NCBI GenBank assembly: GCA_012656075.1
Contig: JAAKBF010000159.1
Coordinates: 806,001-870,000 of the forward strand
Length of the DNA stretch: 64,000 nucleotides
Direction of reading: 5' to 3'
Source of the DNA: Phytophthora hibernalis
Taxonomy: Eukaryota; Oomycota; Peronosporomycetes; Peronosporales; Peronosporaceae
A program made the position numbers and the translations under genes. The notes under the pieces were generated by a model. The model worked only from the letters and a program-made list of their open reading frames with translations. It made no database searches and had not been told where the DNA came from. This document shows positions 11,217 to 21,929 of the stretch, piece after piece. Numbering within the stretch: the stretch's first letter is position 1; every line of letters starts with the position of its first letter.

Positions 11217-11648
11217 CTACGCGTTGTTCATCACTTCTACCATACGCTTCGTGAATACGTCCAGCAACTTTAGCAGCCGTTCGTTGTCTTCTGCACGAAG
11301 ACGTGCTCGATCCGCCCTGTCCTCAGCCCGTTCACGCGCACGGTCACGGCTCTCCTCCTCTCTTTCTTCTCTGCGAGCTTCGATGTCGCGCTCCTTCATC
11401 TCCAACATGCTGTTGGTCAGCTGAACCAACCGCATGTGCTTTTTAGGGGGTGACGCTCCGTCCTCCGCCGATGTCTGCTCGAGTTGTTCCATAGAAATGC
11501 AACGAGCAACAAGCGAAGCGTCCTCGTCACACTCGCGCTTATTCTGCTCATCCTTCTTCTTCTTCTTTTCTTGCACCTGCTTGGCGTCGTCGATGAGCTC
11601 GATAAGCTCGTCAAGGAGCTCGTCGCGCTCTGTAACCTCCTCGGCCAC
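11217..11648 (-). CDS. Charged coiled-coil protein of the Harbinger element (C-terminal part)
   Basis: A 143-codon frame, strongly charged with long Glu/Arg/Lys helices: KDEQNKRECDED near the start and ERAEDRADRARLRAED near the end. It is a clear coiled coil. PIF/Harbinger elements usually encode a second, Myb/SANT-like DNA-binding protein beside the transposase, and this looks like the coiled-coil tail of such a protein. The Myb part is missing because the palindrome centre lies immediately upstream of its first codons. Function as transposase partner is inferred from position only. A decayed second copy occupies about 11765-12070 in the other orientation. Confidence 0.5.
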   Translation of the reverse strand: MAEEVTERDELLDELIELIDDAKQVQEKKKKKDEQNKRECDEDASLVARCISMEQLEQTSAEDGASPPKKHMRLVQLTNSMLEMKERDIEARREEREEESRDRARERAEDRADRARLRAEDNERLLKLLDVFTKRMVEVMNNA

Positions 11649-11764
11649 ACCTGACAGCAGCGCTGCTTTTTCAATTGTTCACGGTCCTCGCCCACCGTGA
11701 ACAATTGAAAAGCAACGCTGCTCGCCCACCGTGAACAATTGAAAAAGCAGCGCTGCTGTCAGGT

Positions 11765-12073
11765 GTGGCCGAGGAGTTACAGAGCGCGACGAGCTCCTTG
11801 ACGAGCTTATCGAGCTCATCGACGACGCCAAGCAGGTGCAAAAAGAAGAGAAGAAGGATGAGCAGAATAAGCGCAGTGAAGATTGCACTAAGCGTTGCTC
11901 GTTGCACCAACAAGGTGGCTCGGCAGACGCGTCACCTAAAGCACATGCGGTGGTTCAACCTGGTGAAGGAGCGCATCAGCTCTGAAAGGAGGAGGAGAGC
12001 CGTGCCATGCTGTGGCTGGGCGAGGCAGGCGAGATCCGCACCGTCGGCTCTTCACGAAGCGTATGTGCAGTGA
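11765..12073 (+). pseudogene. Decayed second copy of the Harbinger coiled-coil gene
   Basis: Reverse-complement counterpart of 11217-11648. The start (GTGGCCGAGGAGTTACAGAG) and the ERDELLDELIELID block are recognisable, but frame changes and deletions remove most of the Glu/Arg helix. Confidence 0.55.
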
Positions 12074-12129
12074 TGAACAACGCGTAAGAAGGAAAACGTT
12101 TATTAGGTGCATTACAAACCATCAATTAT

Positions 12130-13030
12130 GACACACACCTAAAAGTGTTGGCGGTGACGAACTAGCTGATTGCCTCTGTAATAGCAGCAGTGATGGCTCG
12201 TCATCAGCACGCAATCATACGTTCTCCAACCGGACTGAGTCTTTTTTTTTAACTTCTTGAAGTCGATGAACGCACAGTGTTTCCGTCCAGACGACCACTC
12301 AACACTTTCGCGAACAAGAATGTCATGCCAATACTGCCGCGATGTTCTAGCACCACGAATTCCCGTTGCATATGACGGGATAAACCGTATGCAGATCACC
12401 ATATACACTATAGGTCGTGATGCTTCTCGAAATATTGCAGCAGTTTACTGCTCTCAGTAAAGTAACGTCATGGCGACATCCTTCGACAGGTCCCCAGAGT
12501 GCGTGCTAGCTCTGGCGTTGGCTGGTGAGGCAGTGAATGCGCGTGTCCCGACACTGGAGATTCTCGGTGCGTGGCGTGGAGTCAGCATATTATTCTTTGT
12601 CGAAGCCGAAAACACGGGCATGTGTGCGCCTTTCGACAACAGCGACGTATTCCAGCACTTCTTCGTGAATATATTGTATCTTCATATCTGTCAAAAAAAA
12701 ATCAACTGCAGAGGCTAACCAGAGTTTTAGTTATCAGCAATTCATATCATAGCAGCACTTACAAGTATGAAGAATCACGACAGAGTGCACCTTCCGACCT
12801 GCCAAACGTCTTGCGCTGTCCGCAAGGCGCTTGGGGCACAAACGGAACTGCATCATACAGAGTCTCGGTTTTGGACGCAGTGCGATTTTTAGTGACAACC
12901 CTCCCGGCGAAAAGCAAGGCCATTTGCCAGAATGCCCGCTGCGTCAGCATCAAACATCGGCTGTCACCAGCGAGACAAAAGTGGATGTTGGGTACGGAGG
13001 ACACGGGTGGCGTATAGAGCTATAGCGATC
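12130..13030 (-). pseudogene. Second, decayed HARBI1-like transposase copy (right half)
   Basis: Reverse-complement relative of the transposase at 10189-11172. Recognisable remains are SYATGIRGARTSR, VRESVEWSSGRK (the catalytic Glu region) and CAFIDFKKLKK at 12139-12408, then fragments towards 13000. The core around the first Asp has been reduced by several deletions. It cannot encode an active enzyme. Confidence 0.65.
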
Positions 13031-13266
13031 ATGGCATCGCTGCACCCGACTTCATCGAGAAGCGCGCACAACAGGATGCTATCATCTTGAGTGCTTGTGA
13101 GTGGGCAGGAAGCGCTCAGCTAAAGCCTCCGCTAAATCATAAAATGCAATTTGATAAGTTTGTTTATGGAGAATGGGAAAAGCGAAAACGCTGTCGAGTT
13201 CCCATAACTTCACCTCAAATGCTGTCTGGGAATGGGAACAGCAAATCCAGCGAAAATTCTCTATTA

Positions 13267-14291
13267 TATCTCTGTGATCATTTTAACAACAGGATTCCAA
13301 GACCTTATCGAAGGCAATTTTCTGAATTTTTTTCAGAGTCTGCCATTTTCCGCGCACATTTCATATATGCCTTTATAATTACACCTTCTTCGCGTCGATA
13401 TACCGCCTGCTATTCATCTAAATGTCTTCGCAAATCTTATATCCTGACATATTTTAAAAAAACATTGCTCTCCGAAATTCAAATGGTGTCATTGCCATAA
13501 AAACTTTTACATCGATGTACTAAATAAGTAGTCTGCGATACACCATTAGCTATAAATAATCATTATCTCCACTGTTTTTGAATCGCCCATGTGAATGTTG
13601 CCCCTGTCCATCTTCGTGCAACATGCGACTGCAAGTAATCTAAGTGGTTTTATATTTATCGTGTTTTTCTGGGTTGAATGTACTTTACTTTATCCCAGTG
13701 GGTTATTCTCTTAAATTTATTTCAGAGCTAAGTTGAGGTGGTGCGATTGGAGGTGCGATTTTGCGAAAACAAACAAAACTCGGAAACTATATAGATATAG
13801 ATATATAGAATAAGAACATGCACATTTATAACCAGTATGATTTGCAGAATAAATTTCCTGTAGAGAGGACCGACTTGATTACTTGTAAATTGGAGCGCGG
13901 ACACGGTAGAAAGGAACTCAGCACTAATTGTTTCAGAGACAGTCACTAAAAAGAAAGATTCACTTACGTAAAAGGCAATTACCACCATTGGAAGTTATTT
14001 CACCTCTACTCAGAGGAGATTCGCACCAATTCAAGAGCATGAATCCACTCCCAAGAAACCGAACAAACTATAATAAACACAGCGTGCTTTCGTATTCTTG
14101 TGCATTTAAGTTTTTCTGATGGAGCCTAGTGGTACAGGGCGTCGGGACTGGCGTCCGTGGGTAGAGATATGGCGATCCGGTGGTGATACTCCGTACGGAA
14201 GCTTCAAGTTGCAGCTTCCGCGATGATTACAGCTAAAAACGATTTTTTACGCTGTACGATGAACCATGTTAAACGCGAGGAGGACCATTAC
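13267..14291. other. AT-rich stretch without a gene
   Basis: About 1 kb with only short, composition-driven frames; includes an AT-alternating run near 13785-13812. Nothing recognised. Confidence 0.5.
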
Positions 14292-14537
14292 TGTTGTCTT
14301 GTCCGAAGTTGAATGTATGCATAACCGTGAGACGGGGCGGCAAATTCAAAAGTGAGTGCCATCCCCTGCTCTTCATCCGGTTGGGTTCTCTTTTCCTTCG
14401 TTGGCCTTGGTTGCCACTCAATAACATCTCTTAAGCTCAGTATACTTATAGTAATACCAAGTTGTAACCAATTGGCATCTGTTTCTAACTAAGATTAGGA
14501 ACCAGATTTGTTTACCAAAAGCTGGTACTTAACCTTA
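14292..14537 (-). repeat. Copia-1 3' LTR, main part (last 9 bp displaced to 16481-16489)
   Basis: Closely matches 21655-21900. It stops at the dinucleotide TA, where the pogo-like element begins. The missing ACTACAACA is found right after the second TA at 16479-16480. Together the pieces give 255 bp, the same as the other LTR. Confidence 0.9.
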
Positions 14538-16478
14538 CCGAAAACCACGGGTTCACCGCAACAGGTGTAAAAAGTCGTCGTCTATTTAAATTTGTCTAGT
14601 TTATACCGGTATAAAGTCAACTAGCCTCCATGCCCACCAGCTCAAATATCTCGCGCGGAAATGACCTCCATCATTCTACTTTTCGCGCGCAGTATGCCCA
14701 GGAGCCCTAAAAACAAAAACAAGAAGAAGCTGCGTGTACGTATAAAGTCAAATTTCCTTTAAATAGTTCTAGCTAACTTTCCCGTTTCTACAGGCTCTCA
14801 AGTTACTCGAGTCAACAAGTGATACCGTGGTGGCGGTTGCGGCTGCTGTTGGGGTCGACCGATCGACACTTCATCGCTGGAAGAAGAACGCGGCTATCCT
14901 TGCCGCATCGCGCCCCAACCAGTGTTTCGTTGGTCCACCCCGCGCGCGCACGTATACGTGCAGCAACCCGAGCTCGAGCAGAGTTACGCAGTCCCTACCC
15001 TAAACTGTATGCTTTTAAATGTTTTTCTAACTGTATTTTGTCGCTTGCTGTATACCTCCACGATTGGATTGTCAACATGCGCAAAAATAGATATCTTTGT
15101 GTGTCTACCAACTGCCTGCTCCTCATGCACTCCAAGTTTGGCTCTGCTCTGTTCGCGGCCCGCTCAAGGGCGACCAGCCTGATGTTCATCCGCCGTTTCC
15201 TGAAGCGCAACCGTCTAACGGTGCGGCGGATCACTCACAAGGGCTGTAAGAAACGGTCTGATATGGAGGTACGATACTGCTTTGGACAATTACTGTTCAT
15301 TCATGTATCACTCATAAAATGTCTGTACATGTATGCTTGTAGGCTGTTGCGAACGTGTTCTTGCACTCTATACAGAACACGGTAGAGGAGGACGGCATTC
15401 TCGGCTATCTGGACGGGCATGAGAAGTATTCATCCGTCTACAACATGGACGAAACTGCCGTCTTTATCGTCATGAATGGGCGCAATACGGTCGACTTTGT
15501 GAGGGCTCCAACGGTTGATGTTGTGTAAGGTAATGATGTCTATTTCAGTATGTTGTGAAATTTTCTGACGATTTGACTATATCTGTAGGAGGCTCGGTCA
15601 ATGGCTTCCGAGTGTCAATATTCCTGACAGCGTCGGCTACGGGCCACAAGCTGCCTCCTGTAGTCGTATTCGCAGGTGTACCCGGTGGTCCAGTCTCCCA
15701 AGAGGTGTTTAACCCGGCTTTGGCGCTGGAACCGTCGAGCATACCATGCAGAAAAAGCATACTGTGACGCTACAGTTATGCTTGACTGGATTGAAAGGGT
15801 ACGTTTTTGGTTATATGCTTGTATTGTCATTTACTGATTGAGACTCTTTTCACTATAGGTCTGGAAACCGTCAGTTGACGGATGCAAGCTGTTAATTCTC
15901 GACAGTTTGAAGACTCACAAGATGGCTTCGGTCCGCGACGCGTTGCAAGAATGCTGCACGCAAGTCGAATTCGTTCCTTCGTGGGTGACAGGAATATGCC
16001 AGCCCATGCGATGAAGGCCTTCAAGAACCACGTCACGTACGTATTTGGATTTCTAGTTTCTGGTTTGGTCATTTTCACTTTATGCTACGTTTTGATGGAA
16101 TGCGTATTGTCAATATCATATTGAACACCCGTTTCCGGCAAATCCACGGGAGAAGAGAGACTTGATGTCCCGGATTGTGGCTAAGGCCTGGGACGCCATT
16201 CCAGCCAAGGTCATCGCCAACGGCTTCGTCAAGGCAGGTTTGATCCCTACCGGACTTCGCGACAGCAGCGACCGCTTTCGAGTTCCTGACGTGTCGGCTA
16301 GTGATGCGCCACTTGTATGCGATGAATATTTTTGTTTCTTTTTTGGCAATGACATATACCGTATTATGTGATACGGAGGGGTGTCACCCTTATGAAAATA
16401 TCGCATTCAACCCTTTTCTGACGTTTTTACGTGGTGTTGCACTATGTCCGTGCGTTGCGGTGAACCCGTGGTTTACGG
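14538..16478 (+). mobile_element. pogo/Tigger-like DNA transposon inserted in the Copia-1 LTR
   Basis: A 1,941-bp element with 25-bp terminal inverted repeats that match at 24 positions (CCGAAAACCACGGGTTCACC at the left, CCGTAAACC... reversed at the right). TA flanks both ends (14536-14537 and 16479-16480), the duplication expected of Tc1/mariner/pogo elements. Removing it and one TA restores the LTR exactly. It carries a DDE_1-type transposase gene. Confidence 0.9.
14770..16330 (+). pseudogene. DDE_1 (pogo/Tigger) transposase, multi-exon, degraded
   Basis: The start encodes a psq/helix-turn-helix-like block (VGVDRSTLHRWKKNAAILAA, around 14845-14905). The catalytic part includes YNMDETAVFIV near 15440 (first Asp), FLTASATGHKLPPVVVFAG near 15640, LLILDSLKTHKM near 15890-15925 (second Asp) and a third block with GICQPMRAMKAFKNHV near 15990-16035. 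The segments are separated by stretches with GT...AG edges that resemble short introns. Stops and frame changes occur between blocks, and the Asp expected after QP is not seen. Judged inactive, but young enough for the TIRs to be near perfect. Confidence 0.75.
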
Positions 16479-16989
16479 TAACTACAACACTACCACAAAA
16501 CAGACGCACAACCGATACGCTCAAACGATACTTGCTTCGAACTAGGAAAATCTACGCAAACAGATCTCTTAGCATACGTTTTATGTGTATATAGTTAGCT
16601 TAACCCCAGCATTATCATGCATGGAGAAAAGGGCTGCAAAACCTAGAATGGTATACCCTTTTGACCCATTTTGACCCATTTAATCGACACTCACGTCACC
16701 TGTAGCTGTACTCATCAAAAATGGCTTATACGTTTTACGTAGTGGTCTCTTATCAATGCAGCCTCGAAACTCGTTGACTTATTCGCATAACTTTTATCGA
16801 GGCTGCAAACGTAGCTCTTTTCTGACGGTCTTATTGTACCTAAACTTATTTTATGATGGGCAACTCTTTCATTGATTTTGTAAGAGTTAAGCCAGTTTAT
16901 TAACACGATATGAAGTGCCACATTATCTACGTCGTCTACGAATAGGAGGGGTTGTGAGACTTCGTTTGCCTGCGTATTTCCGTTGCAGT

Positions 16990-19900
16990 TGTTGGCTTTA
17001 AGGTTTCTCACCCCCATAAGCTCTCGCAGCTTGCATAATTGTACTTGGGGCAGTGCCTATGTCAGTGCATCTGTTACCATATCTTTGGTACTACAGTACG
17101 TAATGTCGATACGATCTCTTTCGTGGCATCAAAGTATCTCGTCTATATGCTTAGTCGACGAATGACTAGCAGGATTCTTAACTATACATATTGCTGCTGT
17201 ATTGTCGCACCAACAATAAATTGGCTGCTTTTGTTGTCATTTTAGTTCCTTTAAGAGCAGCCATAACCATTCGATTTCCCTTACACCCTCACTTACGGCA
17301 ACGAATTCAGCCTGTGCTGTGTGCAAGCTGACCATATCTTGTCTACAATTCTTCCAAAGACACATGCATCAGCGAGTATTGACACGTAACCAGTAACTGA
17401 TTTACGATCCTCATTAGCATTTGCGAAGCTCGCATCTGTGTATAGTTCATAAACTACCTCTTTGTTAGTTCCTTCATATACTAACCCAGACATCGATGTT
17501 CCTTTCAGATACTTAAGTACTCTCTATGCAGATCTCCAATGAGACTTGTTATAACAAGAGAGGAATTTACTTAATTCTCTTACAGCATTTGCAATATCAT
17601 GTCTAGTTCCTCTACCCAGATACATGAGAGAGCCTACCAGACCACGGTAGTCATACGGCTGTGCTGCAATAGTCTCAGCGCTGAGATTTGTCTATTTTTC
17701 TAATGTAATAATTGCAGCTTGAGGAGTAGCTACTATTGAGCAGTCCATCATATCAAACTTTTCTAGCCCGTCTAGTATATACCTATGTTGCGATGGGCTG
17801 AGTTGCTTACGACTTCTACCTCTTCTGATCTCCATTTTCAACAGATAATGGACCTCTCCAAGGTCCTTCATTTTAAAGCGTTCTGACAATTTTGCCTTAT
17901 ATTCATTTATAGCTGATAGCCTTGAGCCTGCAATGGTTAGATCATCCACATATACACATATTAAGACAACGTCGGTTACTCCACTTTTTCTTGTACAAAC
18001 AGTGTTCCTTTTTGCATCGAGAAAACCTAATGACCCCATAAAGTGTGCAGAATCCTGTACCAAATTCGGAGCGCCTGTTTCAGTCCATATAGGCTCTTAA
18101 TTAGCTTACAGACTTTGACATTATGACGTTGCCTAAATCGAAGGGGTGGAACCATATATATTTCCTCTAAATGTTCCCCATTTAGAAACGCAGTTGACAC
18201 ATCTATTTCGTGGATGTGGAAATCCTCTATTGCCGCAATTGCGAGCACTAATCTGAATGACTCATATCGGGCTACCGGTGAGAATATCTCGCCGTAGTCA
18301 ACACCAAATCGCGGTGTATTTCCCATTACCACTAGTCGCGCTTTAAATCGCTCCACAGACCCATCTGCATGATATTTTACATCTAAAACACAGTGAAAGC
18401 CTAATGCCTTGCGTCCTTTGGGTAGATCAACCATTTTCGAGGTCTTATTTTCTAAGAGGGCCTGATACTCAACTTCTAATGCACCGAGCCATTATTCCCG
18501 GAATGCCCTGCTAATGCCGCTTTTAGTGATTTTGGAATTGGGATACGAGTCCTGCTAACTATGACCCCTAAAATTGGGTTTATTGTTACTTCTTATCCAA
18601 TTAGTCTTGGGCTTCGTCGCCTCTTACGCAATGCACGTGGCTTATCGTGGTCCGTTTGTGTGTCTATTATCATTTCGGTTGATGTTGACCTTTCTACGAC
18701 CTGAGAAGATGACTCGTAACTATGACTATCATCCGACTTCTCATCCTCGTCACGCTGGTTAACATCAGCTTCCACATCTCCCACGTCCCCCACACTTGGA
18801 GTTGGCGGGTCTTTAGACGGGCTATCTTTGCCACTTATGCACGCTCTAATGCCTTCCTTTTCTTTAGAGGTTAGCGCATGGATCCTGTTTGGAAACGAAT
18901 TGGCTATCACAGCCGACTGATCAACTGTATCAAACTTAACACTTCGAGCTACCAATAATACATTGTTGACCGTATCTAGCAATCTGGAGCCCTTATAATC
19001 GTTTGCAAAACCGAGGAACGTGCACTCTAAACCTCTTGAGCTCAATTTCTTATCCTTTCTCTTAGTATTTGGGACATGAGCATAACATACACTTCCCCAT
19101 CTTTGAAGTATATTGTCATCTGTAATGCTTCGTAGGGCTAAGTGTTTCCAAGCCTAGAAGTTGGAATTCTATTCGACACTTCAACGGCGTATGTTATTGC
19201 ATCTGGCCACCAGTGTACTGGCATAGTCGCTGTTAGAAGTGAACTTCTTACGTGTCTCATTAACGTCTGATGGCAGCGCTCCGCGCTCCCATTCTCTTCT
19301 TGGCATCCTACATTTGATTTCTCAAAACAGATACCCTTTGACTGTAGAAATGTCCTCATCTTTGGATTGACAAATGCTGTACCGCCATCACTTCTAATCC
19401 ATAATGATGCTGTTTTTGTAGTAGCAGTATGAGATTAACCACATGACTGTAAACTTCTTTCGTAGACCTCATCACAAATAGCCATTTAAGGTAACATGCC
19501 AATTATGACACGGTTTCGATGGTGTCAGAAATGGGACTCAACTACATAACCTCGCAAAACTACGGAGCATAAATTATATCCTCAAAAGCGGAGATAAATG
19601 CGCATGCGGTGAATAGTTCTGACGGACGAGGTTTGATTAAACGTTATAACCAGAGCTAACCAAAGTTGATAAAATTATACAGGTAGAAAAGGTGTGCCAA
19701 TTCGTGGCAAGGTCACACAAATTTCAAGTATAAGCAACTACCTCGGATAACTTATACTTTTGGAGCGCCAAAAACGACAGAAAGAATAGTGAAATCAAGT
19801 CTAAAACCTTGCCATAATTGGCACCGTGCCAGAACTGGCATTTTACCTTAAAAGAAGTTGCGTCTTCCACAATTGCTAACGTGTACGGATAACCGGATCC

Positions 19901-20418
19901 ACCATAGTTACCATTAACTTTCATCTTTCCCATAGTGTCCATGTGCAAAGTGTGTCATAGCTGCTTAGACCGTGTCCCTACTTTATTTCTAAATGACATT
20001 CGTGTCGAGTTTGCAACTCGCTAGTCGCACAGAAGAAAGGAATATATTTTTGCTCATTCTGAGGTATATGAGGAATTCCTTCAACTAACTTATGAGAAAA
20101 TATTGCTAATAGTCTGGCCCTGTGAACATGGCCTAGTCTAAGATGCCACTTTTGCATCAATGCAATTTTCTGTGTCTGCAAAGCGCTTGCTTACGGTTTG
20201 CACCTTAATCTGCCTGGAAGAGGGCAGATAATACACCGCCCCCTTTTGCACCGCAGCAAATAAAAGCTGTCCTTTCTTATTGAAGAAATACAAAACTCCC
20301 CATCCTGAGATTGAATGTGATTATACTCTTGCTTAGCGAGATGACAAGCACTAATTAAGTTACTCCCACATTCCTTGTCAAATGGAATGTTCCTAAGCTT
20401 ATTACGAATCCAGCTCAT
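16990..20418 (-). pseudogene. Copia-1 pol remnants (preintegrase, integrase, RT, RNase H)
   Basis: From right to left: GAG-preintegrase (KWHLRLGHVHRARL near 20140), integrase (DTMGKMKVNG...TLAIVEDATSF, then SNVGCQEENGSAERCHQT near 19300), a spacer with acidic residues, RT (LEEIYMVPPLRFRQ, IKSLYGLKQA and CVYVDDLTIAG near 17960, so the catalytic YVDD is kept), and RNase H (LYTDASFANANEDRKSVTGY near 17440, then AQAEFVAVSEG near 17310). Frames are broken at several places. The integrase is split between the codons for EDATSF and KWLFVM by the MITE at 19490-19847. Confidence 0.85.
19490..19847. mobile_element. 358-bp TTAA-flanked MITE inside the Copia-1 integrase
   Basis: Inverted termini start GGTAACATGCC at the left and GGTAAAATGCC (reversed) at the right, matching at 21 of the first 25 bases. 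TTAA borders both ends (19486-19489, 19848-19851). Deleting the insert and one TTAA rejoins the integrase reading frame. TTAA duplication is the hallmark of piggyBac-family transposition. The interior contains several copies of the palindrome TGCCA-n4/5-TGGCA. No coding capacity. Confidence 0.85.
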
Positions 20419-21413
20419 GTATCAACAATCAACAGATCATCCGGTACTGTTAGTCGACGTAACCAACTCAAATACGTGCCATACCGTTTACGTACCGAGG
20501 TGTCAATTTCACCGAAGCTCTTCAAACAGCCTCCGTCGCCATCTTCCGACTCCGCATTCTCCGAAGCTGAAAGGCTAAATTCCCCATCCATCTCAACGTC
20601 CGTGGTGGTGCACGCGTCCGTTGATTCTTGGCAACACGCTGCACCGTTGCAATCTTCTTGGTGTAGCTTGGCGCCCTCTCGGATGGTAGGGGCATCCATG
20701 TTCGTGCGGAAGAGCGGTCCTCCGTCACGATTCGGGTTGCGATCGACCTTCATACGCTCACACTCAACCTTCTGATGTCCTTTCTTGAAGCAATAGAAGC
20801 ACCCTTGGTCCTGAACATTGGTGCCTCCGTCCGATTTGCGCTTCTTCGAGTCGTAACCGCGCGCCGCTCGGTCACTATTGACGTTATTGATGCGCGTCAC
20901 CGACGTCGCATCACCAGAACCGGCCATCATCTTCTTGGACCTGTCACCGAAGAGCTTGTTCAACGCGATCTCCACACTTTCGGCGCTGAACGCTTCCTCC
21001 GAATGCTCAATTGACGACGTCCAGATTTCACTAGGAAGCTGCGCCAAAACTTGCACGCACATCATCGTCTCTGTCATCATCTCCTTACCGAGGAGCTTCT
21101 TGGACTTCCGATTCATTTCGTTCCGCGCTTGGTTCAGCAGCGAGAACAGAGTCATGGTGTCTTTCCAATTCGAGTTGAGAATCCGATTCCAACGGTTCGT
21201 CAACGACACCAATCCTCCAGCGTCACCGAGCGCGAACTTGAGCTCGAGATGCTGCCAAATGACGCACACCTCCAGGTGCCTCACATCGTCTGGCAAGGAC
21301 AACAGGAACGAGTTTTGGGGGTCGAATTGAGGACGTGACGCATGCTGCATCCGCCTTGCGTCATACCATGATCTCCCTGCACTATCCCAATTGCTCATCA
21401 GGACTGCATTCAT
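20415..21413 (-). CDS. Copia-1 Gag
   Basis: An open frame of 332 codons. It has the retrotransposon Gag region in its first ~200 residues and a zinc knuckle CFYCFKKGHQKVEC (CX2CX4HX4C) around residue 204-217, which binds the element's RNA. The end of the frame (VPDDLLIVDT) reads towards the protease region, which is decayed. It precedes pol on the same strand, as expected. Fairly intact compared with pol. Confidence 0.8.
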   Translation of the reverse strand: MNAVLMSNWDSAGRSWYDARRMQHASRPQFDPQNSFLLSLPDDVRHLEVCVIWQHLELKFALGDAGGLVSLTNRWNRILNSNWKDTMTLFSLLNQARNEMNRKSKKLLGKEMMTETMMCVQVLAQLPSEIWTSSIEHSEEAFSAESVEIALNKLFGDRSKKMMAGSGDATSVTRINNVNSDRAARGYDSKKRKSDGGTNVQDQGCFYCFKKGHQKVECERMKVDRNPNRDGGPLFRTNMDAPTIREGAKLHQEDCNGAACCQESTDACTTTDVEMDGEFSLSASENAESEDGDGGCLKSFGEIDTSVRKRYGTYLSWLRRLTVPDDLLIVDT

Positions 21414-21654
21414 GTCTACATCCGTCAGACGTGGCGGTGTGTACTCAGGAAGTCACGCATACCAACCTTCGGCTTCGGTTGACTGGTTTCGAGAAGCCGA
21501 CTATTTTCGACGTCCAGGTCCAACTGGGCCACGTGCGTGAGCAGCTTCTCTTTCAAGTAGCATACTCAATTTGTTGGCCTGAGAACTTTTCAAGGCCGAC
21601 GTGCACGGTATTCTCTTGCTTGGTCAAGACACTCATACAAAGTATCTGAAATAT

Positions 21655-21909
21655 CGTTGTCTTGGCCGAAGTTCTATGTATGAATAACCTTCAGACGGAG
21701 CGGTAAATTCAAAAGTGAGTGCCGTCCCCAGCTCTTCATCCGATTGGGTTCTCTTTTCCTTAGTTGGCCTCGATTGCCACTCAATAACATCTCCTAATCT
21801 CACTATACTTATAGTAATACCAACTTCTAACCCATTGGCATCTGTTTCTAACTAAGATTAGAAACCAGATTTGTTTACCAAAAGTTGATACTTAACCTTA
21901 ACTACAACA
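21655..21909 (-). repeat. Copia-1 5' LTR
   Basis: 255 bp, starting CGTTGT (TGTTGT in the other copy) and ending ACAACA in plus orientation. It differs from the 3' LTR at a moderate number of positions, so the insertion is not recent. Confidence 0.88.
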
Positions 21910-21929
21910 ACCATTTAGCCACATCCTGG

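Larger units (their letters stand above)
9873..13266. mobile_element. Palindromic PIF/Harbinger-type element (two truncated copies in inverted orientation)
   Basis: The two halves are imperfect reverse complements folded about 11686-11693, where CAATTGTTCACGGT is followed after 8 nt by its exact complement. Each half carries a transposase gene reading inwards and, closer to the centre, a coiled-coil gene reading outwards. The outer ends match: GAGAGTTTTCGCTGG at the left, GAGAATTTTCGCTGG (reversed) at the right. TTA lies just outside the left end and 2 bp beyond the right end, compatible with but not proving the 3-bp TTA duplication of Harbinger elements. The right half is shorter and more decayed. 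Confidence 0.75.
14292..21909 (-). mobile_element. Ty1/copia-like LTR retrotransposon (Copia-1) with two nested insertions
   Basis: Direct repeats of 255 bp bound the element: 21655-21909 (5' LTR in element orientation) and 14292-14537 plus 16481-16489 (3' LTR, split by a pogo-like insertion). The left copy starts TGTTGT and ends ACAACA. Gag lies at 20415-21413 and Pol leftward to about 17040, with protease/GAG-preintegrase, integrase, RT and RNase H in Copia order. A TTAA-flanked MITE cuts the integrase. Many stops make it inactive. I see no perfect target-site duplication; ACCATT lies at both edges but is offset by 2 bp. Confidence 0.88.

Noticed and set aside
14284..14291. ACCATT near both Copia-1 edges as target-site duplication
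   Set aside because: It is offset by 2 bp on the left side relative to the TG of the LTR, so it does not form a proper duplication.
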